64,000 bases of DNA from Acrasis kona (lineage: Eukaryota > Heterolobosea > Eutetramitea > Acrasida > Acrasidae), in the NCBI GenBank assembly GCA_026419775.2, contig JAOPGA020001235.1:62001-126000 (forward strand), given 5' to 3'. The notes beneath the pieces were generated by a model. That model ran no database searches. It saw nothing but the letters and a program-made list of their open reading frames with translations, and was not told the origin of the DNA. The translations under genes and the position numbers were made by a program. Below, one piece after another: positions 10,761 to 23,007 of the stretch (within the stretch, counting starts at the first letter, position 1; each line of letters begins with the position of its first letter).

Positions 10761-11030
10761 CTAACCAGATTTGAATAGAAGAACCGCGACCTGTCCCAAG
10801 TAAAAATAGATGAAATGTTTCGTCTCATGTGTGACGTATGAACCAAAATTTCTACCCACAACAGCATGCCAAGTAGGGTTGTATTTCCTATCAAACTCTT
10901 TCTTGATGTACGCAGCGATATCCTTCTCTATACTGTACTTATCCAAAGCCTGTTGCGCGACCAAAATGGCATCGTTCTGTACTTCCTCTGGCATATCAGC
11001 GTTCTTAACGACTGCCTTACGGTCGCTCAT
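10761..11030 (-). CDS. Dynein light chain LC8 (DYNLL type)
   Basis: Single exon, 89 aa, the exact usual length of LC8. It contains the conserved signatures [20 protein letters not shown] and [19 protein letters not shown]8 is a dimeric hub that binds TQT-type linear motifs in dynein intermediate chains, myosin V and many other partners. The N-terminus [18 protein letters not shown] is also canonical. The coding sequence is intact and identification is unambiguous. Confidence 0.97.
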   Translation of the reverse strand: MSDRKAVVKNADMPEEVQNDAILVAQQALDKYSIEKDIAAYIKKEFDRKYNPTWHAVVGRNFGSYVTHETKHFIYFYLGQVAVLLFKSG

Positions 11031-11121
11031 TTTTTTTGCTAGTTGAGTATAATTTCTTGTAATCTAACAGTAGAAGAAGCAAGTTGCGTTCAATTGTTTG
11101 ACAGGTCATGACTTACAAAAA

Positions 11122-11607
11122 ATGCCTCTGTTCAAAATTGAGAACGGTGTGAATGAAGATGAAAGCATACAAGTAATTTTAAGAAGCCATACACCTTTAG
11201 AGAACATTGATCATGAAAATACAATCAAACAACTCAGAATAGAGAACAAATCTCTTAGAAAAGAACTTGACCTTGTCGAACAAAAATGCAACAATATAAA
11301 CAGTGAAAAATACAAGATTGAACAAGAGCTAAAACAAATGACGAGAGATAGAGATCATTTGAAAATTAAACTATTGAAGTTGAATCATACCAACAATGAG
11401 CTCCCTGAGACCATTGATTCAATACCGAACACTCCCTCATCAAATCCAAACACGCCATCAACAATACAAGAAGATGACGACACGCGGTGGACAGACCCAC
11501 TGAGTTGGATGATGCACTACGTGATCAAAAAGGTTGAAACAACCATATCGGATGAACCGCGACAAGAAAAAGAAGAAAAAGAGGAACTTGAACTTCACGA
11601 ACAATAA
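11122..11607 (+). CDS. Short coiled-coil protein, uncharacterised
   Basis: Single exon, 161 aa from the ATG at 11122 (MPLFKIENG); the frame stays open upstream to 11098 but without an ATG. Residues ~35-100 form a leucine-rich charged heptad pattern (IKQLRIENKSLRKELDLVEQ) that strongly predicts a coiled coil. A Pro/Ser/Thr/Asn linker follows (NTPSSNPNTP), then a more ordered patch with WTDPLSWMMHYVIKKV and an acidic tail. The WTDPLSWMMHYV block could be an amphipathic helix. There is no known domain. It is transcribed divergently from LC8 with only ~90 bp between starts, and converges on beta-tubulin. Role unknown. Confidence 0.6.
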   Translation: MPLFKIENGVNEDESIQVILRSHTPLENIDHENTIKQLRIENKSLRKELDLVEQKCNNINSEKYKIEQELKQMTRDRDHLKIKLLKLNHTNNELPETIDSIPNTPSSNPNTPSTIQEDDDTRWTDPLSWMMHYVIKKVETTISDEPRQEKEEKEELELHEQ

Positions 11608-11674
11608 ACAAATTATTTAACTCAACACAGAGATCCTATCTCGTGCTTTTATTAAGAATTCTACAAATGCTTGA

Positions 11675-13012
11675 TTATTGTTCCTCTTCATCAGCAGCCG
11701 ATTGGAATGACTCGTCCTGGTCCACTGTTGCTACCTCGTATTGTTGGTACTCGCTAATAAGGTCGTTCATGTTGCTCTCTGCTTCAGTGAACTCCATCTC
11801 GTCCATTCCCTCAGCAGTGTACCAGTGCAAGAAGGCCTTTCTGCGGAACATGCTTGTGAATTGACCTGAAATTCTACGGAAGACTTGTTGGACGGCGGTG
11901 GTGTTACCTACAAATGTACCAGCAGCTGGGATACCTGGAGGAGCAATGTCGCAGACGCTTGACTTGATGTTGTTTGGGATCCATTCCACAAATTTGTCAG
12001 AGTTCTTGTTTTGGATCTTGATCATTTCGTCATCGACTTCCTTTGTACTAATCTTTCCGCGGAAGATGGCAGAGGCAGCCAAGTACTTGCCCATGGTGGG
12101 GTCGCATGCGGCCAACATGTTCTTCTTGTCGAACATTTGGGCTGTGAGTTGGTTGACGGTCACATTGTTGTACTGTCTATCTTGAGCGTTACTGAGAGGA
12201 GCACATCCTACGGTGAAGAAATGAAGTCTTGGGAATGGAACTAAGTTGACGGCAAGCTTCCTCAAATCGGAGTTGAGTTGACCTGGGAATCTCAAAGAGC
12301 AAGTGACGCCTGACATGACGTTGGCTACCAATGAGTTCATATCACGGAAGCTTGGTTGTGACAACTTCAAAGTGTTCTTGCAAATGTCGTGGAGTGCTTC
12401 GTTGTCAAGGCAGAAGACCATATCGCAGTTCTCAATGAGTTGGTGGATACTTAGTGTGGCATTGTAGGCTTCAACAACTGTATCACTAGTCTTAGCACTT
12501 GGTGTCACAGAGAAAGTGGACAACATTCTGTCGGGGAACTCTTCTCTGATCTTTGTGACCAACAATGTACCCATACCGGATCCAGTACCACCTCCAAGAC
12601 TTTGTGTTATTTGGAATCCTTGTAGACAGTCGCTTCTCTCTGCTTCTCTTCTTACTGCATCCATGACGGTGTCAATTAACTCCGCACCCTCAGTGTAGTG
12701 ACCCTTGGCCCAATTGTTACCTGCTCCTCCCTCACCGTGGATGTAGTTATCTGGTCTGAACAAATGTCCTAGGTGGCCTGACTTGACAGTATCAGTGACT
12801 CCTGGCTCTAGATCCATAAGAATTGCACGTGGTACATATCTGTTCTCAGCAGCCTCAGTAAAATATACATCTAGACGTTCCTTTAGGATAGGGTTGGTTG
12901 CAGTACATTGTCCTTTGAGATCAATGTCGTGTTCTTCTACAATAGTCTCCCAAAACCTGTTACCGATCTGGTTACCGCATTGACCTGCTTGGATGTGTAT
13001 GATTTCTCTCAT
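11675..13012 (-). CDS. Beta-tubulin (divergent isotype)
   Basis: Single exon, 445 aa from MREI at 13012; the frame runs upstream to 13138, but MREI is the universal beta-tubulin start and the cotranslational autoregulation signal. GTP-binding GGGTGSGMG is intact, as are [20 protein letters not shown] and the acidic tail (ending DEEEQ). The middle is divergent: around the M-loop, [20 protein letters not shown] replaces the usual [20 protein letters not shown], and the helix after it also drifts ([19 protein letters not shown]). Heterolobosea such as Naegleria have divergent mitotic tubulins distinct from conserved flagellar ones, and this gene would fit the former. The M-loop forms lateral contacts, so microtubules could have unusual geometry or drug response (inference). 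Confidence 0.97.
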   Translation of the reverse strand: MREIIHIQAGQCGNQIGNRFWETIVEEHDIDLKGQCTATNPILKERLDVYFTEAAENRYVPRAILMDLEPGVTDTVKSGHLGHLFRPDNYIHGEGGAGNNWAKGHYTEGAELIDTVMDAVRREAERSDCLQGFQITQSLGGGTGSGMGTLLVTKIREEFPDRMLSTFSVTPSAKTSDTVVEAYNATLSIHQLIENCDMVFCLDNEALHDICKNTLKLSQPSFRDMNSLVANVMSGVTCSLRFPGQLNSDLRKLAVNLVPFPRLHFFTVGCAPLSNAQDRQYNNVTVNQLTAQMFDKKNMLAACDPTMGKYLAASAIFRGKISTKEVDDEMIKIQNKNSDKFVEWIPNNIKSSVCDIAPPGIPAAGTFVGNTTAVQQVFRRISGQFTSMFRRKAFLHWYTAEGMDEMEFTEAESNMNDLISEYQQYEVATVDQDESFQSAADEEEQ

Positions 13013-13162
13013 TGCTTTTTGTTTTAAACTTTGAACCTGTGAAATTCTAACAATTTCTCTTTTTGAACACGAAATTTGACAGAAAACGGGAAAGTATTGA
13101 CATGTTGGCGGCAAAGAATGGGCGCACAAAATGATCAACGTTCTATTTGGATCTTTTTAATT

Positions 13163-14266
13163 TTATTTATTTTTATTTTGTTCTTCGTCATGTTCACCAA
13201 AGGCGTCATTGTATTCTCTTAGTGGACCATACGAATCAAACACAGTGTATTGCAGTGGTGGCTGAAGTTGGACCATTTGACCGAAGGCTGCTTTTTCTTG
13301 GAGTTCTTTATCATTTGGAGCCTTTATCAAATTATACTTGATTCCTTCCTTGAATGTGGAGGATTTAAGGTATGGAATTTCAATTTCCCCATCATGTATT
13401 TTAGGATCTTCATTCAAGGTGTCGTGAGTACCTAAAAGCCACTGTGGTATCATGGATTCACGTGTTGTATTTAATGAAGATGGCATGGACGTGGTATTGC
13501 TTCGCCTCTTAAGTATTTTATAGGTAATATAGAAATTTATAATGCAAGAGACAATCATTGTTGGCAGGAAGATAGCAGACGAAGAAAACTTTTCAAGAAA
13601 CAACATTATCACCATTGGAATGTCTTGAATGCATATAATTCTAGATAATTTGAAGAACGTGTAACTTTGAAGGTAACAGCACAACAACGCTTTACGTAAA
13701 TCTTCTTTGAATTCTACACCCCGAAGATTGGAGAAGTAACATAACGCTTCATTAATGTGACCACTTATGTAGCAGAGCGTCCCTAATAAAAACTCTATTC
13801 GGTGAAGTAAATCTTTATCAATTTGATTTTTTCTTGAGTATAACTTGTCGGCATGACGTTTTGTTTGAGAATGAGAGCCAGATCTAAGAAGTATCACACA
13901 AATCTCGAGACACAAATAATGGAAATCATATAAATATTCTAGACCTTCGTGGCTCTCAATGGTATTTAAAATATCTATAATATGGTTCTTTTGGGATGTG
14001 TTAGACACAATTCTGAAAAGTCTTCCAAAATCATTTTTTAATTCTATTTGCTCTAATCCGAGAATAGCAGACATATTGTTTGATGTTGTTCGCAGTTCGT
14101 GTTTGCTAGCACCATGGATCTTCCAACGAGAAATAAGTTTTAAACCAACAACATTCATTGTTTGTATTTTATTGATAGCTATAGGTTCAGGCATTTTCAT
14201 TGGATTTTGTGACATCCGTTGTATAGCTTTCGCTTTCAATTGTCGTAGGACTTCCTTGTCTTCCAT
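13163..14266 (-). CDS. Uncharacterised helical protein with a hydrophobic segment
   Basis: Single exon, 367 aa from the ATG at 14266 (MEDKEVLRQLK); the frame is open further upstream, but MEDKEV gives a hydrophilic start and sits 32 bp from the next gene's start. The sequence is helical with TPR-like spacing in the middle (LLGTLCYISGHINEALCYFS), followed by one probable membrane segment (FLPTMIVSCIINFYITYKIL, ~residue 240) and a polar Ser/Thr-rich tail. A helical solenoid tied to a membrane is a plausible picture. I do not recognise a family. It is head-to-head with the small membrane protein at 14299, suggesting a shared promoter. Confidence 0.6.
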   Translation of the reverse strand: MEDKEVLRQLKAKAIQRMSQNPMKMPEPIAINKIQTMNVVGLKLISRWKIHGASKHELRTTSNNMSAILGLEQIELKNDFGRLFRIVSNTSQKNHIIDILNTIESHEGLEYLYDFHYLCLEICVILLRSGSHSQTKRHADKLYSRKNQIDKDLLHRIEFLLGTLCYISGHINEALCYFSNLRGVEFKEDLRKALLCCYLQSYTFFKLSRIICIQDIPMVIMLFLEKFSSSAIFLPTMIVSCIINFYITYKILKRRSNTTSMPSSLNTTRESMIPQWLLGTHDTLNEDPKIHDGEIEIPYLKSSTFKEGIKYNLIKAPNDKELQEKAAFGQMVQLQPPLQYTVFDSYGPLREYNDAFGEHDEEQNKNK

Positions 14267-14298
14267 TTTGAAATTACAAATTAGAAGTTCGCTAAACC
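14267..14298. promoter_or_regulatory. 32-bp divergent start-to-start spacer
   Basis: Only 32 bp separate the start codons of the minus gene (14266) and the plus gene (14299). Promoter elements must overlap the opposing coding region, or one start lies further downstream. Inferred from coordinates only; no motif was recognised. Confidence 0.35.
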
Positions 14299-14709
14299 AT
14301 GCAACAGCATATGGATGTGCATTACCAGACACCATATTATAATGCTTCGAACATGAATTACACACAAAACACCCAAACACAACAAAACCAATATCATACA
14401 CCTCCAACATTAATATATCCTGCATCTCCAGTTGAAGACCAACCTATATTGCAGTCGGTGGACCAAAAGGAGTTATATATGACACTTATCGCAGAGAAGG
14501 ATGCAGAAAAAGCAAAACATTTGTTCATTATTGGATTTTTCCTTCCGTTCATATGGCTTGTGAATTTACGGTTTAGAAATAGTGCAAACCCAATGGCCAG
14601 AAGTTGGTGGAGGCGGAGTTTGGTTTGCTTTGTAGTGTTTGTTAGCATTGTCACATTTACTGTGATTGTTGTACTGTCGGCACTTAATAAAAAACTCGCT
14701 AGAAAGTAG
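14299..14709 (+). CDS. Small two-helix membrane protein, uncharacterised
   Basis: Single exon, 136 aa. The first ~60 residues are polar and Gln/Asn/Tyr/Pro rich. Two hydrophobic helices follow: KHLFIIGFFLPFIWLVNLRF around residues 75-94 and WWRRSLVCFVVFVSIVTFTV around 105-125, joined by a short basic loop and ending in NKKLARK. This suggests a hairpin with both ends cytosolic, perhaps in the endomembrane system. The EKAKHLFIIGFFLPFIWLVN style is seen in small conserved eukaryotic two-helix proteins, but I cannot name the family. Expression may be coupled to the head-to-head neighbour. Confidence 0.65.
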   Translation: MQQHMDVHYQTPYYNASNMNYTQNTQTQQNQYHTPPTLIYPASPVEDQPILQSVDQKELYMTLIAEKDAEKAKHLFIIGFFLPFIWLVNLRFRNSANPMARSWWRRSLVCFVVFVSIVTFTVIVVLSALNKKLARK

Positions 14710-14746
14710 CAAAAAACATTTTATCATTTTTTTTTGACTAGTACAT

Positions 14747-15483
14747 TCAATAATCCTTTTTACCAACCTTTAGCTCTGGGATGACAACATTCACATCTCC
14801 GGTGTCGTTAATCTTCTTATGCTTTTCATACTCAATTTTATACAGCACACCAAGTTCATTCAGTTCTGCATTCAACTTTTCCATGGCCTGCTTGTCTTTC
14901 ATTGCCTTGGCCTTTTTTAGTTCGTCTTGTATTTCAAAAACCTTAAGAGCATTAGCGCCAGGTTCCACGACGCAAGTTTCGGCTGTACCAACCCACTTTG
15001 TGTAGATGAATGGATTTTGATCTACATCCATGCGCATCTCTAATAATCCTATGTTTGGATTAATTATGGCGTTGTGGTTGTTCACAACGGCCGCGGCGTG
15101 GAAGTGCTGTTTTATGCGTTTATTGGCGATCTTTATCATTTTGTTGACAGTAATCGCCATTTTAGCGGCTATTGGGTCTTTTGTATTCACATACTCTTTT
15201 ACATGTTCGGGTTCCACATCAGGATCTATTTCGCTTGGTTTGAATTTAAAGACTTTGCTGAATTCGAAGACTGGTGCCTCCACTTTTTCCACATCCGATA
15301 CAATATCATAGAACGGTACGATTGTCGCTACAGAGAATAAAAATGTGTGAAATTAACAACGAAGCGGGTACCTTTGGAGTAGATGATACCGTCTTTAGGA
15401 ATATTTAAAAAGTATCTCTTTTGTATAATAACGTATGGTGTGCGAGAACTCGATTGAGTTAAAGTCCTTGTCAGATTTAACAT
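14747..15483 (-). CDS. Putative mitochondrial protein, uncharacterised
   Basis: Two exons (15372-15483 and 14747-15327; 44-nt intron) give 230 aa. The N-terminus is MLNLTRTLTQSSSRTPYVII, rich in Thr/Ser/Arg without acids, and looks like a mitochondrial targeting peptide; QKRYF at about residue 26 would suit presequence cleavage. The mature part is charged and helical, with a conserved-looking block NPNIGLLEMRMDVDQNPFIY. No catalytic motif is seen. A role as a mitoribosomal or respiratory-complex accessory subunit is possible from size and style, but nothing proves it. The splice is well supported because it preserves frame and the intron has GT..TAG ends. Confidence 0.7.
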
Positions 15484-15615
15484 GTTGGTGGTCAACGTGA
15501 ACTATATATTGTAAAAAAAGTTTATATTTAACATAAGAACATTTTATTGAATTATAGCATGATTGCTCCAGTATTGAACACTCTCGTTGTACTTGTTGCT
15601 ATTACCGTTATTTAG
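15482..15615 (+). CDS. Possible spliced micropeptide (28 aa, hydrophobic)
   Basis: A start codon at 15482 opens a short frame to 15510, followed by GTAAAAAAAG. A 47-nt intron (15511-15557) ends in ATTATAG, and the frame then continues ATG-ATT-GCT to a TAG at 15613-15615. The product would be 28 aa and almost wholly hydrophobic, ending in APVLNTLVVLVAITVI, like a single-helix membrane peptide. The intron has the size and ends of the neighbours' introns. The start overlaps, in antisense, the ATG of the neighbouring mitochondrial gene. Such a short frame can arise by chance, so confidence is low. Confidence 0.25.
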
Positions 15616-15635
15616 ATTTTTTATTTTTAAACTTA

Positions 15636-16259
15636 CTAATCAAGATCAACGCCTGAACCACCATGTTCTCTTCCTAATGAATTCCTCATGACAGTGATGG
15701 GTTGCATGGGTGTTTCGTAATCTTCATCTTGAGCCTTGATTGAAATGATTCCGTAGGGTATGTCATCCAAGTTCTCCTCGTCGGTCTTGTCCTTGTTGGG
15801 AAGATCTTCTTGTTCTTTTTTAATCTGCTCTCTTGAATACAAAATAATGTCTAGGAATTTTGCTTCCTTGATCTGATCTTGGACCAACTCTTTGGGGAAC
15901 CAGCGAGAAAGCACTGCTAATTCTTCAGGTCTTCTACTTTGATATCCACTTCGGAGTGACTTTTCATTGTCCGATGTCACCTCAATTACGGCACTGCTAC
16001 ACCCTGTCCAGTTTGGTAGGAACAAGTGTTTGCAGAATGGAGCATAGCCATCGTGTAATTTATATTTACCTGTATTATATAACTCATTTACTTTTTTCGC
16101 GAATCCTTCCTTGAACTTTACATCTATTTTGTTTCCATTTTTGTGGGTTTCGTCAAACTGACGAGCTGCGAATGCATCCAAGTTTACCAAATCTTTTCCA
16201 GACATGTTGTGCTTTTGTCTTATCAACTGTGTAGGTAACTTTGTTCTTATTTTAAACAT
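15636..16259 (-). CDS. DUF3228-family protein
   Basis: Single exon, 207 aa. The central part (FCKHLFLPNWTGCSSAVIEV, then LRSGYQSRRPEELAVLSRWF, then AKFLDIILYSREQIKKE) matches the DUF3228 pattern found in plants, algae and protists. The N-terminus MFKIRTKLPTQLIRQKHNM is basic and may be a mitochondrial presequence; a second Met (MSGKDL, start 16205) would give a cytosolic form. The C-terminal part (TPMQPITVMRNSLGREHGGS) is also typical. Family function is not established. The frame is intact and the gene is convergent with nothing on its left. Confidence 0.8.
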   Translation of the reverse strand: MFKIRTKLPTQLIRQKHNMSGKDLVNLDAFAARQFDETHKNGNKIDVKFKEGFAKKVNELYNTGKYKLHDGYAPFCKHLFLPNWTGCSSAVIEVTSDNEKSLRSGYQSRRPEELAVLSRWFPKELVQDQIKEAKFLDIILYSREQIKKEQEDLPNKDKTDEENLDDIPYGIISIKAQDEDYETPMQPITVMRNSLGREHGGSGVDLD

Positions 16260-16316
16260 TATTTTTAAATTTGGTTACAATAGCTTTCATAAACAGATTT
16301 TATTCAAATCACAAGT

Positions 16317-17750
16317 TCACTTTTCGATTTTTTGCTTGAGCTTTTCCAAATGTTTAATGGAGTCCTCTTCTTTGGATCTTAAAATTCTTGAACGCCACTC
16401 TAACACTCTTTGTGTCGCTTCTTTTATCATTCCTTGTCCCTCTTCACTTGCAAAAACTCTTTGGAATAAGGTCCTGATATGCTTACCTCCATCATCTGGC
16501 AGCGCTGGATGGGAATCTGTTCTATCTTGTTGTCTTCTGTGCTTATTCACTGCAATACTACCGAGAGACGCTCCCAACTGCAATAGAATTTTAGAATCCA
16601 AGAACTGGTCAGCAGCATTTTCTGCAGTAATGAATGGCACTCCAGCAAAGATTCCCTCAATCATGGAACCAAATCCAGCGTGAGATATGAATAATTTGAT
16701 TGACGGGTGAGACAAGATTTGTAGTTGAGGAGCCCATTCAGTAATATAACCACAAGAAAGACTATTAGACTTTTCCAGAGCCTCAACAAGTTGTTCTTTG
16801 TTCTCACGCTTCAAAATAACAAAAGGTACTCTGAGATCGCTTAATGTGCTAGCAATCAACACAGCTTGTTCAACAGAGAGATCTGCGTGACTACCGACAC
16901 TAACAAACACACAAGATTTATTAGGTAACTTATCCATAAAATCGATACATCCCAACTGATCTTGGCTGAGACAATTCAGCCCCTCAACTCTTCGCTCTGG
17001 TTCATCCAAGAACTTGACGAACCATTGTGGGAGTAATGGACCAATCAAATAGCTCTCTTTAAAGCTTCCCAGATGTTTAGGTAAGTGAGGTTGTTTCCAG
17101 TTTGCGCCCTCAATGCCTACATTAGTTCCAGAGCAGATAGCTCCGTCACAAAACTTGATTGCTTCGGCAAACTTCATCATGAGTGGACTAACGACATCCG
17201 GAGCGTCATTACCGCAGAATGAAATCTCGCTGTCAACACCACCAATGCCGTAAAACTTGTGACCAAATTCCATGTCATCGTCGAGTTTACAGGCGTTTGC
17301 GAGAGTAAGCATGTACATTGGATTCGGATACAGAGTAAAGAGGCTTAAGTGATTTTGTTCGGCAAACGAAGCAAGGACTCCGACCAATAAAGGATTGACG
17401 ATTAATGTTGTGACTCTGTGATTATCGTGTTGATATCTAGTTTTAATCTCTTGTATTTTGGAGGTGCAAGCATTTTGGTACTTAGTTGAAAAGATAAACT
17501 CGAATAACTTGGAGGGGGAGTGCTCTTTGTAGTGCTCCCAAGTTCCGTTTGCCAGTACTTCGATGATGATATTTGAGTTTGGTGGCTGTCCGCAGCTTCT
17601 CATGTACTGATTTGCTGAGCTTGAACTAATGGTGAGAGCATGAATTTGGATGTTATCGCTCGCAATTGCGAATGCTACATTAAAGAAGTTGATGCCATGG
17701 CCTGCTGCGTTGGGCATTGTTAGACCGATTACGTGCGTTACTTGCTTCAT
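16317..17750 (-). CDS. UDP-glycosyltransferase, GT1 family
   Basis: Single exon, 477 aa, normal for a soluble GT1 enzyme. The C-terminal half has the donor-binding region: VFVSVGSHADLS, then ITEWAPQLQILSHPSIKLFI and SHAGFGSMIEGIFAGVPFI, the plant/bacterial-type UGT signature with the conserved His-Ala-Gly-Phe/Trp-Gly and the later (D/E)Q pair (AADQFLDSK). The N-terminal half starts HVIGLTMPNAAGHG, with the His near the expected catalytic position (GHG). The enzyme would transfer a sugar from UDP-sugar to a small lipophilic acceptor such as a sterol or phenolic. There is no signal peptide or tail helix, so it is cytosolic. Acceptor unknown. Confidence 0.92.
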   Translation of the reverse strand: MKQVTHVIGLTMPNAAGHGINFFNVAFAIASDNIQIHALTISSSSANQYMRSCGQPPNSNIIIEVLANGTWEHYKEHSPSKLFEFIFSTKYQNACTSKIQEIKTRYQHDNHRVTTLIVNPLLVGVLASFAEQNHLSLFTLYPNPMYMLTLANACKLDDDMEFGHKFYGIGGVDSEISFCGNDAPDVVSPLMMKFAEAIKFCDGAICSGTNVGIEGANWKQPHLPKHLGSFKESYLIGPLLPQWFVKFLDEPERRVEGLNCLSQDQLGCIDFMDKLPNKSCVFVSVGSHADLSVEQAVLIASTLSDLRVPFVILKRENKEQLVEALEKSNSLSCGYITEWAPQLQILSHPSIKLFISHAGFGSMIEGIFAGVPFITAENAADQFLDSKILLQLGASLGSIAVNKHRRQQDRTDSHPALPDDGGKHIRTLFQRVFASEEGQGMIKEATQRVLEWRSRILRSKEEDSIKHLEKLKQKIEK

Positions 17751-17943
17751 TTGTTATTGGTTACTAAATTGTTATAAACCAATTTGCTTAAATACCGGCC
17801 CAGATTTTGAACCTTGATTCTTGAAGCTCACCTTCATGTTTCATTTTTGAATCTTGCACCCTTACAATCAACCTAATTCACTTTTTCGGACTTTGAAACA
17901 AAGACACAAGTGCTCCAATAAGAAAGCAACAATGTAATTTAAA

Positions 17944-19478
17944 TTAAAACTTTAATAACAACTTTAACACACATTTTGATTGATCCTCAAAATTTTCATC
18001 AGAGAACTTTTGTGATTTAATCCTCGCTTGCATTTGGAGTTTGATCTGGTCACCTTTATTCATTTGAAGAATATTGTACATTCGATCAGCATATTCTTGA
18101 GAATTATCAGCCAAAAAACCATTCTTATCTTGATCAACGATGTCGAGGAGAGGACCGCCCGACTTGTGTGCTAAAGGTATAAGACCAGATGCCATGTACT
18201 CAACTACACATATACCAAAATGTTCGTTCCACATACAATGTAACCCGATGAGACTTTCACCAGAAACTTTTTTTAATGTCGCAAAAGATGCGTTAGTTAA
18301 GAAATCTACACGATCGTAAACGCCTAACTCCTTGGCCTTTTCTTTAATCCTATGGACTCTTTCCTCATCGAATTCATCTCTGACTCCGCCTAATAGTACC
18401 AATCGTAAATCATGAGGGATGGTATCAGAACTGTACTTGGAAAGTAACTTTTGGAACGATTCTAATTGTAAAGTGTGGTCCTTTTCTGGTCGGAACTGTC
18501 CTATGGATAAAATGTGATTTTTACGTTCTTGGTTGATTGGTAAGTCGCTAAACTCTTTGACTGGGCAAGGTGGGTATACAGTGTGAATCGAAGAGTTTCC
18601 TCTCCATATGTAACTAATGTGTCCATGTGTCCAAGTTGAGTTGACCATCACAACATCCACAAAGTATCCAACAAATGCATATAAAAGTGCGAAAAATCTA
18701 TAGTAACTGAAAAGGGTGAGAATTGGAAAAAGTATGTGATTACATTATTTTGATGGAAGTCTTGTATGTGCTGTTAATTATGCGTTCATCGTTGTTCATT
18801 GTTTTTCTTCGATTGGATACACTGTCCAACATGTCCTACAATGTTTTTTAATACTTTGATAATGTTTTTTGTACATACTGTGCTGATGGTTGGATAATGC
18901 ACATAGCAACAAGTTTTGCAACCTGCAAGTATCTTCGCTGCAGGCATTGTGAACGCTGCTCCATAAGTATCGATAAACACTTGTGGTGTTAATTTAATTA
19001 TAGCCTCCAAACCCATAATGATGGTGGCTAAACTCTGAACGAGAAGTGTGAAGGGAAGTTTCTTTTTGTCCGGGTATTCTGCAATCCATAGTGTGTTGAG
19101 CTTAACTACCTTCACTGGTCGTAGAAGATCAATGTTGAATGTGGTCTAGAATGTTGTTAATAATGATGCATTTTATGAACCTTTGCTTTTTTTTGATAAT
19201 CAACATTGTCATCCTTTGAGTATAAAACAATCTGTACATCATTGTCCATTGACTGAATCGTCCTAATCAACCACCATAAAACACGTTCTCCCCCACCTCC
19301 ACCATTGCTGTCAACGGTTAGTCTCGATCAAATCTTTGACAAACCTGTATGGATGAAGTATTCCTATTATTTTTGACGCATATAATTTCTCACTTTTCGC
19401 TCTATTGAGCATGAAAAATATTCTTGTTGCTACAAGAACAACGCAGACCACAAAGATGACCAAGAGTATGTCTGCCAT
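17944..19478 (-). CDS. ALG11: ALG11 alpha-1,2-mannosyltransferase
   Basis: Five exons (19345-19478, 19181-19307, 18879-19145, 18744-18835, 17944-18706; introns 37, 35, 43 and 37 nt) give 460 aa. ALG11 adds the fourth and fifth mannoses to the dolichol-linked oligosaccharide on the cytosolic face of the ER. An N-terminal membrane helix (LLVIFVVCVVLVATRIFFML) is followed by the diagnostic HPYSNGGGGGERVLWW (created by the first splice), CYVHYPTIST-DML (third splice), DVVMVNSTWTHGHI and the GT4 site EHFGICVVEYMASGLIPLAH (E-x7-E). All splices restore family-conserved sequence, so the model is strong. One donor is GTTTGT and one GTTCAT, weaker than elsewhere. Confidence 0.95.
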
Positions 19479-19644
19479 GTTTTTATAAATTAATCAAACA
19501 AAACATTGTAACAACACATATTTCAGAATATTCTACCTGAACACGTGTTATCAAAAAACAACGTGTTCGTGTCCATAAATAACACGAATGGCCAACAGTA
19601 CTAATACAAAAAACAAATAACTCAAAAAAGAAGATTAAAAAAAA

Positions 19645-22112
<2,468 letters not shown>

Positions 22113-22186
22113 ACTATAACACTACTGTGTGAAATAGTTGGATGAGTTCAATTATTCAAAACACTGTTACAATACTAAAACGCAGT

Positions 22187-22963
22187 TTATTCATCAAAGT
22201 AATCGATGGAACTACCATTCTCAAAGGTGTCATCACTTAATATCTTACATAGTTTATCCGCGCTATCTGAAGTACTAATGTAGGTCATATTTGAGAAGGC
22301 TTTTTGTGTCTCTTCATCACTCATTCCGCTTGTTTTTATTTTCTGGGTAATGTTTGTACCCTCCAAAGGACCTGGTTGGTAATTCAAAACTCTTAATTTT
22401 TCTTTGTGTTCTCTTGCTATAACCTCATGCATCATCTTTCTTGCACTTTTACTAGTGCAGTATAATGACCAGCAGGACATTGGAACGGTCGATAATAGAG
22501 ATGACACATTAACAATGATTTTGTCAATAGATTTGAATGTATCAAGAAACAAACTGTTTATAATAAAGCAAGAAGTAACATTTACCGTCATGTGATCTTG
22601 GACCAAGTTCAGATCTTCCGACAATTCGTGTACATATTTCAACTCACCTATATCACCCGCGTTATTCAATAGAAGTACTCTATCGTAAACGCCATTGTAC
22701 TTATCAAGAAGATCCTTCGTTTGATTTTTTACATTATCAACATTTGAAAGGTCCATTTGCATGACCGATACTTGATCTTCACATCCATCTTGTTGGTTTA
22801 AAAGTAATTCTTTGGTCTCGTTTGTTGATTGTATATTCCTTCCAAGAAGTACATATTTAGTGTTCGAAAGAGGAAATAGTGGGATCTTGTTGTTAGATAT
22901 TGATAAAGCAAATGCTCGCCCAAACCCTCCACTTGCACCACTAATGATCACGAGTTGCCTCAT
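22187..22963 (-). CDS. Sepiapterin-reductase-like short-chain dehydrogenase
   Basis: Single exon, 258 aa. NADP-binding Rossmann start IISGASGGFGRAFAL; LLLNNAGDIGELKYV (compare the NNAGSLGD segment of sepiapterin reductase); catalytic Ser in VNVSSLLSTVPMSCWSLYCT with YxxxK (YCTSK); then VLNYQPGPLEGTNI, which resembles VRVLNYAPGPLDT of SPR; and a C-terminus GSSIDYFDE like GAHVDFYDK. SPR makes tetrahydrobiopterin from 6-pyruvoyl-tetrahydropterin. Specificity cannot be proved, but the NNAG-D/S-IG and Y-x-PGPL blocks favour SPR over other SDRs. The start lies 44 bp from the divergent gene at 23008. Confidence 0.85.
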   Translation of the reverse strand: MRQLVIISGASGGFGRAFALSISNNKIPLFPLSNTKYVLLGRNIQSTNETKELLLNQQDGCEDQVSVMQMDLSNVDNVKNQTKDLLDKYNGVYDRVLLLNNAGDIGELKYVHELSEDLNLVQDHMTVNVTSCFIINSLFLDTFKSIDKIIVNVSSLLSTVPMSCWSLYCTSKSARKMMHEVIAREHKEKLRVLNYQPGPLEGTNITQKIKTSGMSDEETQKAFSNMTYISTSDSADKLCKILSDDTFENGSSIDYFDE

Positions 22964-23007
22964 GATGTCTTGTTGACAATTACAATTTACTATATTTTGC
23001 CACCAAA
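22964..23007. promoter_or_regulatory. 44-bp divergent start-to-start spacer
   Basis: The start codons of the SPR-like gene (minus) and the C5orf34-like gene (plus) are 44 bp apart. It is A/T-rich with TACAATTTACTATATTT. The two genes most likely share a bidirectional promoter; inferred from spacing. Confidence 0.4.

Noticed and set aside
11675-13138. N-terminally extended beta-tubulin
   Set aside because: The frame is open 42 codons further, but MREI is the universal start of beta-tubulin and the extension has no conserved content.
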